This document shows positions 39,017-47,636 of a DNA stretch of 53,884 bases, one piece after another; positions within the stretch are counted from its first letter, which is position 1, and every line of letters begins with the position of its first letter. Both the position numbers and the translations under genes were made by a program. The notes beneath the pieces are model-generated. The model was not told the DNA's origin. It was given only the letters and a program-made list of their open reading frames with translations, and made no database searches. Origin of the DNA: an uncultured Alphaproteobacteria bacterium (lineage in GTDB: Bacteria > Pseudomonadota > Alphaproteobacteria > UBA8366 > JADFVY01); the NCBI GenBank assembly GCA_947259105.1, contig CAMYKU010000018.1, positions 1-53,884 of the forward strand. Direction: 5' to 3'.

Positions 39017-39053
39017 TGTGCACAACCTTGTGGAAAACCTGTGGAAATTATAT
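39017..39053 (+). promoter_or_regulatory. Three DnaA-box-like 9-mers overlapping a possible dcd promoter
   Basis: TGTGCACAA (39017), TGTGGAAAA (39029) and TGTGGAAAT (39040) lie in the same orientation at 11-12-base spacing. The reverse complement of the second, TTTTCCACA, differs from the DnaA box TTATCCACA by one base; the others differ by two. A TATAT -10-like stretch follows directly. The rest of the 471-base tkt-dcd gap shows no gene. Confidence 0.4.
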
Positions 39054-39130
39054 GCGATACCAGAGATTTACGGTTCGCCCGCGACTCTGCTATGACAGTG
39101 ACGCGATGGCATGGCGAGGAAGCGACAAGC

Positions 39131-40297
39131 ATGACCGAACCTGCAAAGGCGGTTGAGACATTGCAGCCCGATGAAAAGCGAGGCGCGCGACCGGCCAGCG
39201 GCGTGCTGCCGTACCAGGCGATGCTGGCGCTCATCGCCGGGGGCCAGATCGTGGCGGCGCGGGACATCCCGGAGGCGCAGGTCCAGCCGGCCAGCATGGA
39301 TTTGCGGCTGGGGCGGACCGCCTACCGGGTGCGCGGCAGTTTCCTGCCCGGCCCGAACGCGACGGTCATGGAGAAGATCGAGCGCTTCTGCATGCACACC
39401 ATCGACCTCTCCGAGGGCGCGGTGCTGGAGAAGGGATGTGTCTACATCGTGCCGCTGATGGAATCGCTGCGGCTTGCGCGCGGCATCGCCGGCATCGCCA
39501 ACCCGAAGAGCTCGACCGGCCGCCTCGATATCTTCACCCGGACAATCACCGACAATTCGAGCGCGTTCGAGCGCGTGCGCGCCGGCTACGAAGGGCCGCT
39601 CTATCTGGAGATCTCGCCGCGGTCGTTCAGCGTCGTGGTCTATGAGGGCACGCGGCTCAACCAGCTCCGGCTGCGGCGCGGCGCGTCGACCTACAGCGAC
39701 GCCGCGATCCGCCGCCTGCACGAGGAGGTCGGTCTGATCGACCGTGCGCCGGGCGAGGAGGACGTGTCCAACGGCCTCGGCCTGTCGGTCGACCTGAGCG
39801 GCGCGCGCGACGGCGGGCTGGTCGGCTACCGCGCCAAGCATCATGCGCCGCTGATCGACGTCGAGAAGATCGGGCATTACGACCCGCTGGAGTTCTGGGA
39901 TCCGATCCATGTCCGGCCCGGCGAGGGTATCTTCCTGAACCCCGACGATTTCTACATCCTGGCCTCGAAGGAGGCTGTGAAGGTGCCGCCCGACTGCGCT
40001 GTGGAGATGGTCGCGTACGACACGATGGTGGGCGAGTTCCGCGTGCATTACGCGGGGTTCTTCGATCCCGGCTTCGGCTGGCTGGGCGATGCGAGCGGCA
40101 ACACCCAGGCGGTGCTGGAAGTGCGGTCGCACGAGGTGCCGTTCCTGCTGGAAGACGGGCAGATCGTAGGGCGCCTGGCATACGACAGGCTTACCGAAGT
40201 GCCCGACAAGCTCTATGGTGCGGATATCGGATCGTCCTACCAGGGACAGGGGCTGATGCTCTCGAAGCAGTTCAAGCGGCCGCGGAGGCGGCGATGA
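39131..40297 (+). CDS. dcd: 2'-deoxycytidine 5'-triphosphate deaminase (long alphaproteobacterial form)
   Basis: 388 residues from ATG 39131, chosen for GAGGAAG eight bases upstream. Deaminates dCTP to dUTP for thymidylate synthesis. The trimeric dUTPase/Dcd fold is recognised by QPASMDLRLGRTAYRVRG and the active-site stretch GIANPKSSTGRLDIFTR. A second, similar beta domain follows (KVPPDCAVEMVAYDTMVGEF, then GQIVGRLAYDRL), giving about twice the length of E. coli Dcd, as is usual in this class. The stop overlaps the next ATG (ATGA). Confidence 0.9.
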   Translation: MTEPAKAVETLQPDEKRGARPASGVLPYQAMLALIAGGQIVAARDIPEAQVQPASMDLRLGRTAYRVRGSFLPGPNATVMEKIERFCMHTIDLSEGAVLEKGCVYIVPLMESLRLARGIAGIANPKSSTGRLDIFTRTITDNSSAFERVRAGYEGPLYLEISPRSFSVVVYEGTRLNQLRLRRGASTYSDAAIRRLHEEVGLIDRAPGEEDVSNGLGLSVDLSGARDGGLVGYRAKHHAPLIDVEKIGHYDPLEFWDPIHVRPGEGIFLNPDDFYILASKEAVKVPPDCAVEMVAYDTMVGEFRVHYAGFFDPGFGWLGDASGNTQAVLEVRSHEVPFLLEDGQIVGRLAYDRLTEVPDKLYGADIGSSYQGQGLMLSKQFKRPRRRR

Positions 40298-40521
40298 GCC
40301 GTCTCGACGACGCACAGGTGCGGCTGGAGACCGCCATCGCGCGGCTCGAGGCGGCGCTGGCGAAGGCGCCGGAGGCGGCCGGCGATCCCGACATGGCGGC
40401 TGCGCTGGAGAATGTGCGCCGGGACTACGCGGCGCTGCGGGAAAAGACCGACACGGTCGGCGGGCGCCTGGATGCGACGATCGGCCGGCTGCGCGAAATT
40501 CTGGGCGACGAGCCGGGTTAG
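40294..40521 (+). CDS. Small coiled-coil protein (DUF4164-like)
   Basis: 75 residues, nearly all one heptad-rich helix (ETAIARLEAALAKAPE, LRRDYAALREK-like, GGRLDATIGRLREIL). Such small proteins are regularly found just before zapA in alphaproteobacteria and may assist the division ring, which is inferred from position only. Four-base overlap with dcd; zapA follows nine bases after its stop. Confidence 0.8.
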   Translation: MSRLDDAQVRLETAIARLEAALAKAPEAAGDPDMAAALENVRRDYAALREKTDTVGGRLDATIGRLREILGDEPG

Positions 40522-40530
40522 GGGGACGCC

Positions 40531-40845
40531 GTGGGGCAGCTCACCATCAACGTTAACGGCCACCATTACACGATCGGCTGCGGCGACGGCGAGGAGGACC
40601 GCCTGCGCAGCCTGGCGCAGGCACTTTCCGCGCGCATGAAGGCGCTGGTGGCCGAGGTCGGCCAGGTTGGCGACGCGCGGCTTCTGGTCATGCTCAACCT
40701 GCTGCTGCTCGACGAGATCGAGGAGGCGCGTGGCGGCATGGCGCCAGAAGCTGCCGGCGACGGTGGCGAGGACCGGGCGGCGGCAATCCTGGAATCGCTG
40801 GCGGCGCGCGTCGAGACTCTTGCCGCGGCGCTCGAGGACGCCTAG
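40531..40845 (+). CDS. zapA: Cell division protein ZapA
   Basis: 104 residues, GTG start behind GGGGGA. The ZapA pattern is clear: GQLTINVNGHHYTIGCGDGEEDRLRSLA (beta hairpin), then a long helix (AQALSARMKALVAEVGQVGD, LVMLNLLLLDEIEEA) and a coiled-coil end. ZapA cross-links FtsZ filaments at mid-cell. The 6S RNA follows immediately, the classic zapA-ssrS-fau order. Confidence 0.9.
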   Translation: MGQLTINVNGHHYTIGCGDGEEDRLRSLAQALSARMKALVAEVGQVGDARLLVMLNLLLLDEIEEARGGMAPEAAGDGGEDRAAAILESLAARVETLAAALEDA

Positions 40846-40851
40846 ATAAGA

Positions 40852-41016
40852 AACCGGGCGACTGCGGCGCGGTGCGTGAATCGTCAAGATCCCTGGGGCC
40901 GATTATCACCTCTAGGGAACTGTCCCTGCCGGGGCCGTGGCCTCGGTATACGGTGCCCACCTGCACTAGCAGGCCCGAGAGGACTCTGTGATCACGGCCG
41001 ATGCGGCAGCGCCCAT
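40852..41016 (+). ncRNA. ssrS: 6S RNA
   Basis: Lies between zapA and the formyl-THF cyclo-ligase gene, the usual place of ssrS. The ends pair: GGGCG(A)CTGC at 40856-40865 with GCAGCGCCC at 41006-41014, forming the closing stem. The inside holds G/C-rich arms (CCTGGGGCCG, CTGCCGGGGCCG, CTGCACTAGCAGG) around a large central bubble that would mimic an open promoter. 6S RNA binds the housekeeping RNA polymerase in stationary phase. Exact ends are estimated. Confidence 0.75.
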
Positions 41017-41074
41017 TCATCGCCGGCTATCATGCCGGCGTCTGTTTTTCCCGACGCCACTTTCCCGGACAGGC

Positions 41075-41674
41075 ATGCACGCAGCGACCGACATCAACGA
41101 AGCCAAACGCACGCTGCGCACCGAGGCCGCCGCGCGCCGGCGCGACGCCGCGGCGGTGGATGACGGGAGCGCGGGCGAGAGGCTCGCGGCGCATTTCCTG
41201 GAGTCCGTCGCGGTGCCCGACGCTGCGCCGGTCTCGGGCTTCTGGCCGATCCGCACCGAGATCGACGTGATGCCGCTGCTGCTTGCGCTGGCGGCGCGCG
41301 GCCATCCGGTGGCGCTGCCCGTGGTCGCCGGCGCCGGCCGGCCGCTCACCTTCCGGGAATGGCGCGAGGGCGACGCCATGGAAGAGGGCCCGTACGGCAT
41401 TCGCGAGCCGATCGCGACGGCGCCGGCGCTGGTCCCGCAAATCCTGCTGGTGCCGCTGCTGGCCTTCGATCGGGCCGGATACCGCCTTGGATACGGGGGC
41501 GGCTTCTATGACCGCAGCCTGGCCGCACTGCGCAAGGCGGGCACCGCGGTCGCGGTCGGCGCCGCGTGGGCGGCGCAGGAGGTCGCGGCGGTGCCCCGCG
41601 ACGCAAGCGACCAGAAGCTCGACTGGGTCGTCACCGAGCGCGAAGCGTTGCGGATTTCCGGAGGGGCGGCATGA
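41075..41674 (+). CDS. 5-formyltetrahydrofolate cyclo-ligase
   Basis: 199 residues from ATG 41075; the frame upstream is inside the 6S RNA. Converts 5-formyl-THF to methenyl-THF with ATP. Motifs: INEAKRTLRTEAAARRRDA, FWPIRTEIDVMPLL, the nucleotide-binding VPLLAFDRAGYRLGYGGGFYDRSL and the ending VPRDASDQKLDWVVTE. In many bacteria this gene (fau/ygfA) is processed from the 6S transcript. It overlaps the next gene by four bases. Confidence 0.92.
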   Translation: MHAATDINEAKRTLRTEAAARRRDAAAVDDGSAGERLAAHFLESVAVPDAAPVSGFWPIRTEIDVMPLLLALAARGHPVALPVVAGAGRPLTFREWREGDAMEEGPYGIREPIATAPALVPQILLVPLLAFDRAGYRLGYGGGFYDRSLAALRKAGTAVAVGAAWAAQEVAAVPRDASDQKLDWVVTEREALRISGGAA

Positions 41675-42486
41675 AGCTCCTGTTCCTCGGCGATGTGGTG
41701 GGGCGCAGCGGGCGCGACGCGGTGGTCGGGCAGATCCCTGAGCTGCGCAAGTCGCTGGACCTCGACTTCGTGGTCGTCAACGCCGAGAACGCGGCGGCCG
41801 GCTTCGGTATGACCGGCAAGATCTGCGACGCGCTGTTCGCGTCCGGCGTCGACGTGATCACCGGCGGCAACCACAGCTGGGACCAGCGCGAGATCATCCC
41901 CTATATCAGCCAGCAGCCGCGGCTGCTGCGGCCGGAAAACTATCCCGCGGGCACCCCGGGCAAGGGCGTCGGCCTGTTTGCCGCGCGCGGGGGCAAGAAG
42001 GTGCTGGTGGTCAACGTGATGTGCCGCCTGTTCATGGACCCGCTGGACTGCCCGTTTGCGGCGCTGAACCGGATCCTGCCGAAAGAAGGACCGAAGAGCG
42101 GTGGCGCCGACGCCGTGCTGGTCGACCTGCATGGCGAGGCGACCAGCGAGAAGACGGCGCTGGGCTATTACGCGGACGGGCGGGCCAGCCTCGCGGTTGG
42201 CAGCCATACCCATGCGCCGACGGCGGATGCGCGGATCCTCCCCGGCGGCACCGCCTACCAGACCGATGCCGGCATGTGCGGCGACTACGATTCGGTGATC
42301 GGCATGAAGAAGGAGATCGCCATCGACCGGTTCGTCCGCAAGATCCGCGGCGAGCGGCTCGAGCCCGCCGCCGGCGAGGCGACCCTGTGCGGCACCTACG
42401 TCGAGACCGACGACGCGACCGGCCTTGCCCGCCACGTCGCGCCGTTAAGGCAGGGTGGCCGGCTGCGCCCGGAATGGCCGGTGTGA
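41671..42486 (+). CDS. TIGR00282-family metallophosphoesterase (YmdB-like)
   Basis: 271 residues from ATG 41671, with GGAGGGG upstream. Calcineurin-like di-metal enzyme: MKLLFLGDVVGRSGRD (Asp), VVVNAENAAAGFGMT (Asn), VITGGNHSWDQRE, VDLHGEATSEK and VGSHTHAPTADARILPGGTAYQTDAGMCG. Homologue YmdB hydrolyses cyclic nucleotides and affects biofilm and RNA turnover in Bacillus. ATGA overlap with the cyclo-ligase gene. Confidence 0.93.
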   Translation: MKLLFLGDVVGRSGRDAVVGQIPELRKSLDLDFVVVNAENAAAGFGMTGKICDALFASGVDVITGGNHSWDQREIIPYISQQPRLLRPENYPAGTPGKGVGLFAARGGKKVLVVNVMCRLFMDPLDCPFAALNRILPKEGPKSGGADAVLVDLHGEATSEKTALGYYADGRASLAVGSHTHAPTADARILPGGTAYQTDAGMCGDYDSVIGMKKEIAIDRFVRKIRGERLEPAAGEATLCGTYVETDDATGLARHVAPLRQGGRLRPEWPV

Positions 42487-42494
42487 GCGGCGCT

Positions 42495-42594
42495 GCGTCA
42501 CTGCGAGGCGCGAGAGCGCCGCGGCAATCCGGAAATCTCCAGCCTGCGCCCCCGTCGTACCTGGATTGCTCACACCTCCGGCTGGCAATGACGA
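42495..42594. repeat. 100-base inverted-repeat element
   Basis: Left end CGTCACTGCGAGGCG ... GGCAATCCGG; right end CTGGATTGCTC ... GGCAATGACGA. The two ends are imperfect inverted copies, the pattern of a repeat family frequent in alphaproteobacterial spacers. Non-coding. Confidence 0.75.
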
Positions 42595-42794
42595 AAGACG
42601 GGCGACGGCGGTGCCGGAAAAACTGCGAAGTTCCGGCCTGTCCGGATGCGTCCATATTGCAGAGATCGGCGAAGCGGCGCGTCATGCCCCCCAGTCTACC
42701 GATTGCAGCAACTACCTTCAAAAGGAATGGCCGGGTCAGGCTCCGGCGCCGCTGCAGCTGGCTGGCGGCTAATGGCTGACAGCTGACGGCCAAC

Positions 42795-42868
42795 TCGAGG
42801 AACAACCCCATGCACCGTCGTTTTCTGCGGGTTTGCGCTTGAAGGTAGACCCTTCGATCCGGACACTG
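42795..42868 (-). repeat. Dispersed repeat, uninterrupted copy
   Basis: Read on the minus strand from 42868 it matches 35190-35223 and then, without a gap, 35468-35508. See the split copy at 35.2-35.5 kb. A weaker partial match to its first half lies near 34284. Confidence 0.65.
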
Positions 42869-42936
42869 GGACGGTGGGAAGAATCGGCGGAGCCGGTATG
42901 ACGGCGGCATCCGTGTACACATTGCCACCCAAATAA

Positions 42937-42960
42937 TGGGCCGCCCTTCGGGGCGGCCCA
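42937..42960 (-). terminator. Terminator hairpin after the chemoreceptor gene
   Basis: Perfect ten-base stem TGGGCCGCCC / GGGCGGCCCA with a four-base loop. Short T-rich tails lie on both sides (TTATTT on the minus strand, TTTCGTTT on the plus strand). It lies 29 bases beyond the chemoreceptor stop and could work in both directions. Confidence 0.75.
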
Positions 42961-42989
42961 TTTCGTTTGGACGGACGGGCCAGGCCGTA

Positions 42990-44990
42990 TCAGGCGGCCC
43001 GGACGTCGGCAAGGAAGCGCTCGACCTCGCCGCGCAATCCCTCGGCCTGGGCCGACAGCTGCTGCGCCGATTCGAGCACCTGGTTCGAGGCCGCGCCGGT
43101 GTTGGCCGCGGCCGTGGTGACGCCGCCGATATTGTCGTTGACCTCCTGGGTGCCCTTGGCCGCCTCCTGGACGTTGCGGGCAATCTCCTGGGTCGACACG
43201 CCCTGTTCCTCGACGGCCGAGGCGATGGTGGTCGCGATGTCGCTGATCTCGTTGATCACCGACATGATGGCTTCGATGGCGTCCACGGTGCCGCGGGTCT
43301 CGTCCTGCACCGAGACGATCTGCGCCGAGATCTCCTCGGTCGCCTTGGCGGTCTGGTTGGCGAGGTTCTTGACCTCCTGCGCGACCACCGCAAAGCCTTT
43401 GCCGGCCTCGCCGGCCCGCGCCGCCTCGATCGTTGCATTGAGCGCCAGGAGGTTCGTCTGGCCGGCGATGTCGTTGATCAGGGTGACCACCTCGCCGATC
43501 TTCTGCGCCGCCTCGTCCATCCCGCGGACCGCCTCGTTGGTCATTTTGGCGTCGTCGACGGCCTTGGCGGCGATCTTCGCCGACTGGCCGACCTGCCGGC
43601 CGATCTCGGAAATCGAGGCCGACATCTCCTCGGTTGCGGTGGCCACCGTCTGGACGTTCGCCGAGGCCTGGCTGGAGGCCGAGGAGACCGCGGTCGCCTG
43701 ATGGCTCGTCTCTTCGGCGGTGGCCGACATGCTCTCCGCGGTCTGCTGCAATTCGGTCGCGGCCGCCGAAACCATCTGCACCACTTCGCGCGCCTTGGTG
43801 TCGAATCCCTCGGTCAGCCGGGCGATCCGCTCGGCCCGCCGCTCCCTGGCTTGCCGCTCTTCGTCCTGCTTGGCCTGCAGCTCGTCGTTGCGGACCATGT
43901 TCTCCTTGAACACCAGCACGGCGCGGGCCATGTCGCCGACCTCGTCCTTGTTGGCGGTGGCCGGGATGTCGACGCTTTTGTCGCCGCTGGCCAGCGCCGT
44001 CATCACATTTGTCAGTCTGTTGACCGGCCGCGTGATGCTGCCCGCCAGGACCCAGGCGAAGCCGGCGAAGAGGATCAGAATACCACCGCCGATTCCCAGG
44101 ATGGCGGCCCGCGTGGCGCCGCGCAGGCGCGCCAGGGCGGCCCCGGCCGCGGCGTCGCCTTCGTCGGCCTTCTGGAACAGCTCCTCGAGAAACGGCTCGG
44201 CCTCCGCGTAGATGGCGCTGAGTTGCTTGCGCAGTTCGCGCTCCTGCTTGTAGGCCTCGGCATAGGCCTTGAAATCCCGCACGTACCGGTCCAGCAGCCG
44301 CACGATCTCCTGCTTGTCGCTGGCCGGGATCAGCGCCGCCTCCAGCAGCGGCGTGAATTCGCTTCGCCGGGCGTCGATGCGCGCGATGTACTTGTCGTCG
44401 CCCCGCATGATGAAGTCCTTCTCGTGGCGGCGCATCATCAGCATCTTCACGGTCAGCTCGTCGAGGTCGAATGTCTTGAGGATCGACTCGACCTCGTGTA
44501 CGGCGTTCCGCAGACTGCCCTGCAGACCGAAGTCCTCGTCGTAGCCCAGCTGTTCGGTCGTGGCGACCAGCTTGTCGAAGGTGGCGCGATGTTCGCCGAT
44601 CTTCGCCTCGATGCCGGCCAGCGCGCCCGAGACGTCGGCGGAAATCCCCATCGCCTGGATACTGGCGACGTCGGCGAGGACCGAATCCGCGGCCGTGTCG
44701 TAGCGCTCGGCGTATTTCGGATCGTGGCGCAGGATGAAGTCCTTCTCGCGCCTGCGCATCTGCAGCGCCTGGCTGTCGATATCGCGGGCAAGCTGGGCGA
44801 GATGGTCATAATGATCGGCAAGTGCCGTTTCCGCCGCGATCCGCGAATCGCCGAAAAGGTAGACGCCACTCAGGCCGACGAGGCCCGCGAATCCCAGGGC
44901 CGCAAGCAAGCTGATCCGCTTGCTGATGCGGAAATTGGCCAGGTATGCGGCCTTGCCGGCGGACCCGCCGGATTTGTTGGTGTATGACAT
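42990..44990 (-). CDS. Methyl-accepting chemotaxis protein with HBM-like sensor domain
   Basis: 666 residues from ATG 44990, which has GGGGAACGAA just before it (a GTG at 45002 is in frame). First membrane helix about 26-46. The periplasmic region, about 47-290, is all-helical with two copies of the helical-bimodular signature, RRREKDFILR and MRRHEKDFIMRGDDKYI. The second membrane helix (about 300-322) is followed by HAMP and then the MCP signalling hairpin with the conserved tip EIARAGEAGKGFAVVAQEVKNLA-type stretch. HBM domains bind organic acids such as citrate-cycle intermediates. No che genes are nearby, so it joins a pathway encoded elsewhere. Confidence 0.93.
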   Translation of the reverse strand: MSYTNKSGGSAGKAAYLANFRISKRISLLAALGFAGLVGLSGVYLFGDSRIAAETALADHYDHLAQLARDIDSQALQMRRREKDFILRHDPKYAERYDTAADSVLADVASIQAMGISADVSGALAGIEAKIGEHRATFDKLVATTEQLGYDEDFGLQGSLRNAVHEVESILKTFDLDELTVKMLMMRRHEKDFIMRGDDKYIARIDARRSEFTPLLEAALIPASDKQEIVRLLDRYVRDFKAYAEAYKQERELRKQLSAIYAEAEPFLEELFQKADEGDAAAGAALARLRGATRAAILGIGGGILILFAGFAWVLAGSITRPVNRLTNVMTALASGDKSVDIPATANKDEVGDMARAVLVFKENMVRNDELQAKQDEERQARERRAERIARLTEGFDTKAREVVQMVSAAATELQQTAESMSATAEETSHQATAVSSASSQASANVQTVATATEEMSASISEIGRQVGQSAKIAAKAVDDAKMTNEAVRGMDEAAQKIGEVVTLINDIAGQTNLLALNATIEAARAGEAGKGFAVVAQEVKNLANQTAKATEEISAQIVSVQDETRGTVDAIEAIMSVINEISDIATTIASAVEEQGVSTQEIARNVQEAAKGTQEVNDNIGGVTTAAANTGAASNQVLESAQQLSAQAEGLRGEVERFLADVRAA

Positions 44991-45214
44991 TTCGTTCCCC
45001 ACTCTGCGCGTTCACAAGGTGCGCCGTATCCTGACCGGCGCGATTCAACCAGGTGCCGTTTCAACCGTTCTCCGTCTAATCCGGCGTCCGGTATCCACCG
45101 GTCCTCCTGCGTCGCCGGGTGCGACCCATCATGGCGACCCGCGGGACCACGCAAAAGCTGTGCCAGTTCCCCGCCGGGAGCATGGCAAACGCGCAATCTC
45201 GCAATCGTTCAGAG

Positions 45215-45332
45215 TAGCTTTCGTATTAAAATAAACTAATAATTGTATTTAATTGATATGAAAGAAATATATGACAATTAATCATTTAATTAATAGTTAA
45301 TAGCGGAAATATTCGTATCGTTGATATGCTGA
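45215..45332. other. Sharply AT-rich spacer upstream of the chemoreceptor gene
   Basis: Within 45221-45300 only 11 of 80 bases are G or C, in a window that is otherwise very GC-rich. It lies in the 518-base gap between the chemoreceptor start and the chemoreceptor remnant, so it may hold the promoter or an A/T-binding protein site. No gene is seen. Confidence 0.5.
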
Positions 45333-45508
45333 ATTCGTGCGCCTTGACGGCAATATAATTTCGCACGGTCGTCTTGCGAGCGAGGTGGTCAGCCGTGCCG
45401 GCCGCGGTTCTGGTCGTGGCCGGCGGTCGCCCCACGCCTCAGCGCCGGTATGAAAAAGAGGCCGCCCCTGAGGCTGGCCCCGGCATGAATTGGATCGACA
45501 CGCGGCAA

Positions 45509-45628
45509 TCAGCCGGTGCGGACCTCGCCGAGGAAGCGCTCAATCTCGCCGCGCAGGCCTGCGGCCTGGCGGGCCATTTCTTCGTCGGCGCCGAGCATCT
45601 GGCCTGCCGCAGCGCCGGTCTCGCCGGC
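45509..45628 (-). pseudogene. Chemoreceptor 3'-end remnant
   Basis: 39 codons plus stop on the minus strand. It begins AGETGAAAGQML and ends GLRGEIERFLGEVRTG, closely matching the last residues of the intact receptor (GLRGEVERFLADVRAA). Nothing of the receptor's signalling domain remains upstream. It lies between the intact receptor and the Hpt gene, so it marks a partly deleted second receptor gene. Confidence 0.75.
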
Positions 45629-45659
45629 CTGCCATACGCAACCCGGGCCCGGCAAGTCA

Positions 45660-46145
45660 TCAGCGGCCGGTGCGCGCGCGCACCATCAGCTCCAGGCCCG
45701 TCGCGATGGCCAGCGCCGGGCGGTTTTCGGCGCCGGTGACGCCGTGCTCCAGGAGCGCCCGCATGCCCGCGATGTGGCTGCGGATGATCGTCACCATGGC
45801 GCCATCCCGCGGCTCCAGCGAACGCATCGCCAGGCAGAGCGAGCCGGCCAGCCGCGATATGAGGGGATAGCCGAACACCGCGCCCTGGCCGCGGATGTCG
45901 TGGGCGATCCGAAAGATCTCATGGTAATGCGGTTGCATTGCCTGCCGGTCGGCGGCCATCGACGCTGCGGCCCGCTCCAGCTGTTCCAGGTCGCGCGATG
46001 CATGCAGGGGATATTCGGCGCTCAGCCGGTCGACGATCGCTTCCGCCTTCGCCAGCACATCATCCGCAGCGGCGGATTTCGCAACGCCTGTCTTGACCCC
46101 TATCTTGAACCGTAAGGTCCACGGTGCGGCGTCTGCACTGCTCAT
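45660..46145 (-). CDS. Hpt-domain phosphotransfer protein
   Basis: 161 residues from ATG 46145, with GGAAGG eight bases upstream. A four-helix Hpt-type bundle is indicated by the central motif IFRIAHDIRGQGAVFGYPLIS with the phospho-accepting His82. This is followed by LAGSLCLAMRSL and a long last helix. It should relay phosphate between a histidine kinase and a response regulator; no kinase is adjacent. The link to chemotaxis is suggested only by the neighbouring receptor and receptor remnant. A small CCCGAT/ATCGGG hairpin lies in the leader at 46227-46243. Confidence 0.8.
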   Translation of the reverse strand: MSSADAAPWTLRFKIGVKTGVAKSAAADDVLAKAEAIVDRLSAEYPLHASRDLEQLERAAASMAADRQAMQPHYHEIFRIAHDIRGQGAVFGYPLISRLAGSLCLAMRSLEPRDGAMVTIIRSHIAGMRALLEHGVTGAENRPALAIATGLELMVRARTGR

Positions 46146-46360
46146 GATGTTCGCCTTCCGGCGTGCCGCCGCGTGCCGTCCGCCGGACCGCGGGGCTTCC
46201 CCACGCCGCAATCTTGCCATAAAACCCCGATAACTATCGGGCTCGACAGTGACGGGCCGGTTGACAATATTCTCCCCATCCGCGCCAATACTAGATATAG
46301 TAGGCGTCCGGAGGGTACATCACTGTACTTAGCGTATGCAAGGAAGATTTCGGGACCGAA

Positions 46361-47110
46361 ATGGCTGGCCATTCACAGTTCAAGAACATCATGTACCGCA
46401 AGGGCGCGCAGGACAAGAAGCGCGCCAGCCTGTTCGCCAAGCTGGGCCGTGAGTTGACGGTCGCCGCCAAGCTGGGCGGCGCCGACCCGGACGCCAATCC
46501 GCGCCTGCGCGCGGCCGTCGCGGCGGCGCGGGCGGCGAACATGCCCAAGGACAACGTCGCGCGCGCCATCACCAAGGGCGCCGGCGGCGGCGAGGGCGAG
46601 GATTATGAGGAGATCCGCTATGAGGGCTACGCCCCGGGCGGCGTCGCCGTGATCGTCGAGGCGCTGACCGACAACCGCAACCGCACCGCGTCGGAGGTTC
46701 GCTCCGCCTTCAGCAAGCATGGCGGAAACCTCGCCGAGACCGGCGCCGTCAGCTTCCTGTTCGATCGCGTCGGCGAAATCCACTTCCCGGCAAGTTCGGC
46801 CGGCGCGGAGGCGATGTTCGAGGGGGCGCTGGAAGCCGGCGCGTCGGACGTGGAGTCCGATGAATCCGGCCACCTCGTCACCTGCCAGCCCGACGACCTG
46901 CACAGCGTGACAGGCGCGCTGGAAGAGCGGTTCGGCGAGCCGGAATCCGCCAAGCTCGCCTGGCGGCCGCAGAATACCGTTCCGGTCGACGAGGATGCCG
47001 CGGACACGGTGCTGCGGCTGCTCGACGCTCTGGACGACAATGACGACGTGCAGGGGATTGCCGCCAACTACGAAATCGACGACGCGGTGCTCGCGCGGCT
47101 GACCGCGTGA
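46361..47110 (+). CDS. yebC: YebC/PmpR-family regulator/translation factor
   Basis: 249 residues. Family opening [21 protein letters not shown], then the signature [42 protein letters not shown] and GAVSFLFDR. YebC proteins were described as transcriptional regulators and more recently as ribosome-associated factors that help with proline stretches. First gene of the ruv cluster, 10 bases before ruvC, as in most relatives. Confidence 0.95.
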   Translation: MAGHSQFKNIMYRKGAQDKKRASLFAKLGRELTVAAKLGGADPDANPRLRAAVAAARAANMPKDNVARAITKGAGGGEGEDYEEIRYEGYAPGGVAVIVEALTDNRNRTASEVRSAFSKHGGNLAETGAVSFLFDRVGEIHFPASSAGAEAMFEGALEAGASDVESDESGHLVTCQPDDLHSVTGALEERFGEPESAKLAWRPQNTVPVDEDAADTVLRLLDALDDNDDVQGIAANYEIDDAVLARLTA

Positions 47111-47120
47111 GGGATATGCG

Positions 47121-47636
47121 ATGCGCCTGATCGGAATCGACCCTGGCTTGCGCCACACCGGCTGGGGCATCATCGAGACCGAGGGCAACCGGCTCCGCCA
47201 TGTTGCGGACGGCACCATCCGGCCCGACCCGGGACAGGACATGGCGCCGCGGCTGCGCGACCTGCATGACGGGCTGGCGGCGGTGCTTGCCGAATTCCGG
47301 CCCGACGAGGCGGCGGTGGAGGAGACGTTCGTGAACGCCAATCCGGAATCGACGCTGAAGCTGGGGCAGGCGCGCGGTGTCGTGCTGCTGGCTCCCGCAT
47401 TGCTGGCCATTCCGGTGTTCGAATACGCGCCGAACCGCATCAAGAAGGCGGTGGTCGGCGCCGGCCATGCGGCCAAGCCGCAGGTGCAGTTCATGGTCGC
47501 CCGCCTGCTGCCCGGCTGCACGGTTTCGAGCGCCGATGCGGCCGATGCGCTGGCCGTCGCGATTTGCCATGCGAGCTACCGGGCCGGCCGGTCCGGTGTC
47601 GCAGAACGGGAAATAGCGGCTGGAGGCCGGCGATGA
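47121..47636 (+). CDS. ruvC: Holliday-junction resolvase RuvC
   Basis: 171 residues. RNase H-like fold with catalytic acids in [13 protein letters not shown] (Asp7), [12 protein letters not shown], and the late [12 protein letters not shown]. Cuts four-way DNA junctions together with RuvAB. Its stop overlaps the ruvA start (ATGA). Confidence 0.96.
   Translation: MRLIGIDPGLRHTGWGIIETEGNRLRHVADGTIRPDPGQDMAPRLRDLHDGLAAVLAEFRPDEAAVEETFVNANPESTLKLGQARGVVLLAPALLAIPVFEYAPNRIKKAVVGAGHAAKPQVQFMVARLLPGCTVSSADAADALAVAICHASYRAGRSGVAEREIAAGGRR

Noticed and set aside
35928..39023. A long minus-strand open frame across gap and tkt
   Set aside because: It is a shadow frame of tkt and gap; both genes are clear in their own frames with full catalytic motifs.
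41075..41674. Longer N-terminus for the formyl-THF cyclo-ligase starting at 40988
   Set aside because: The extension lies inside the 6S RNA, and the family N-terminus (INEAKRTLRTEA) starts shortly after ATG 41075.
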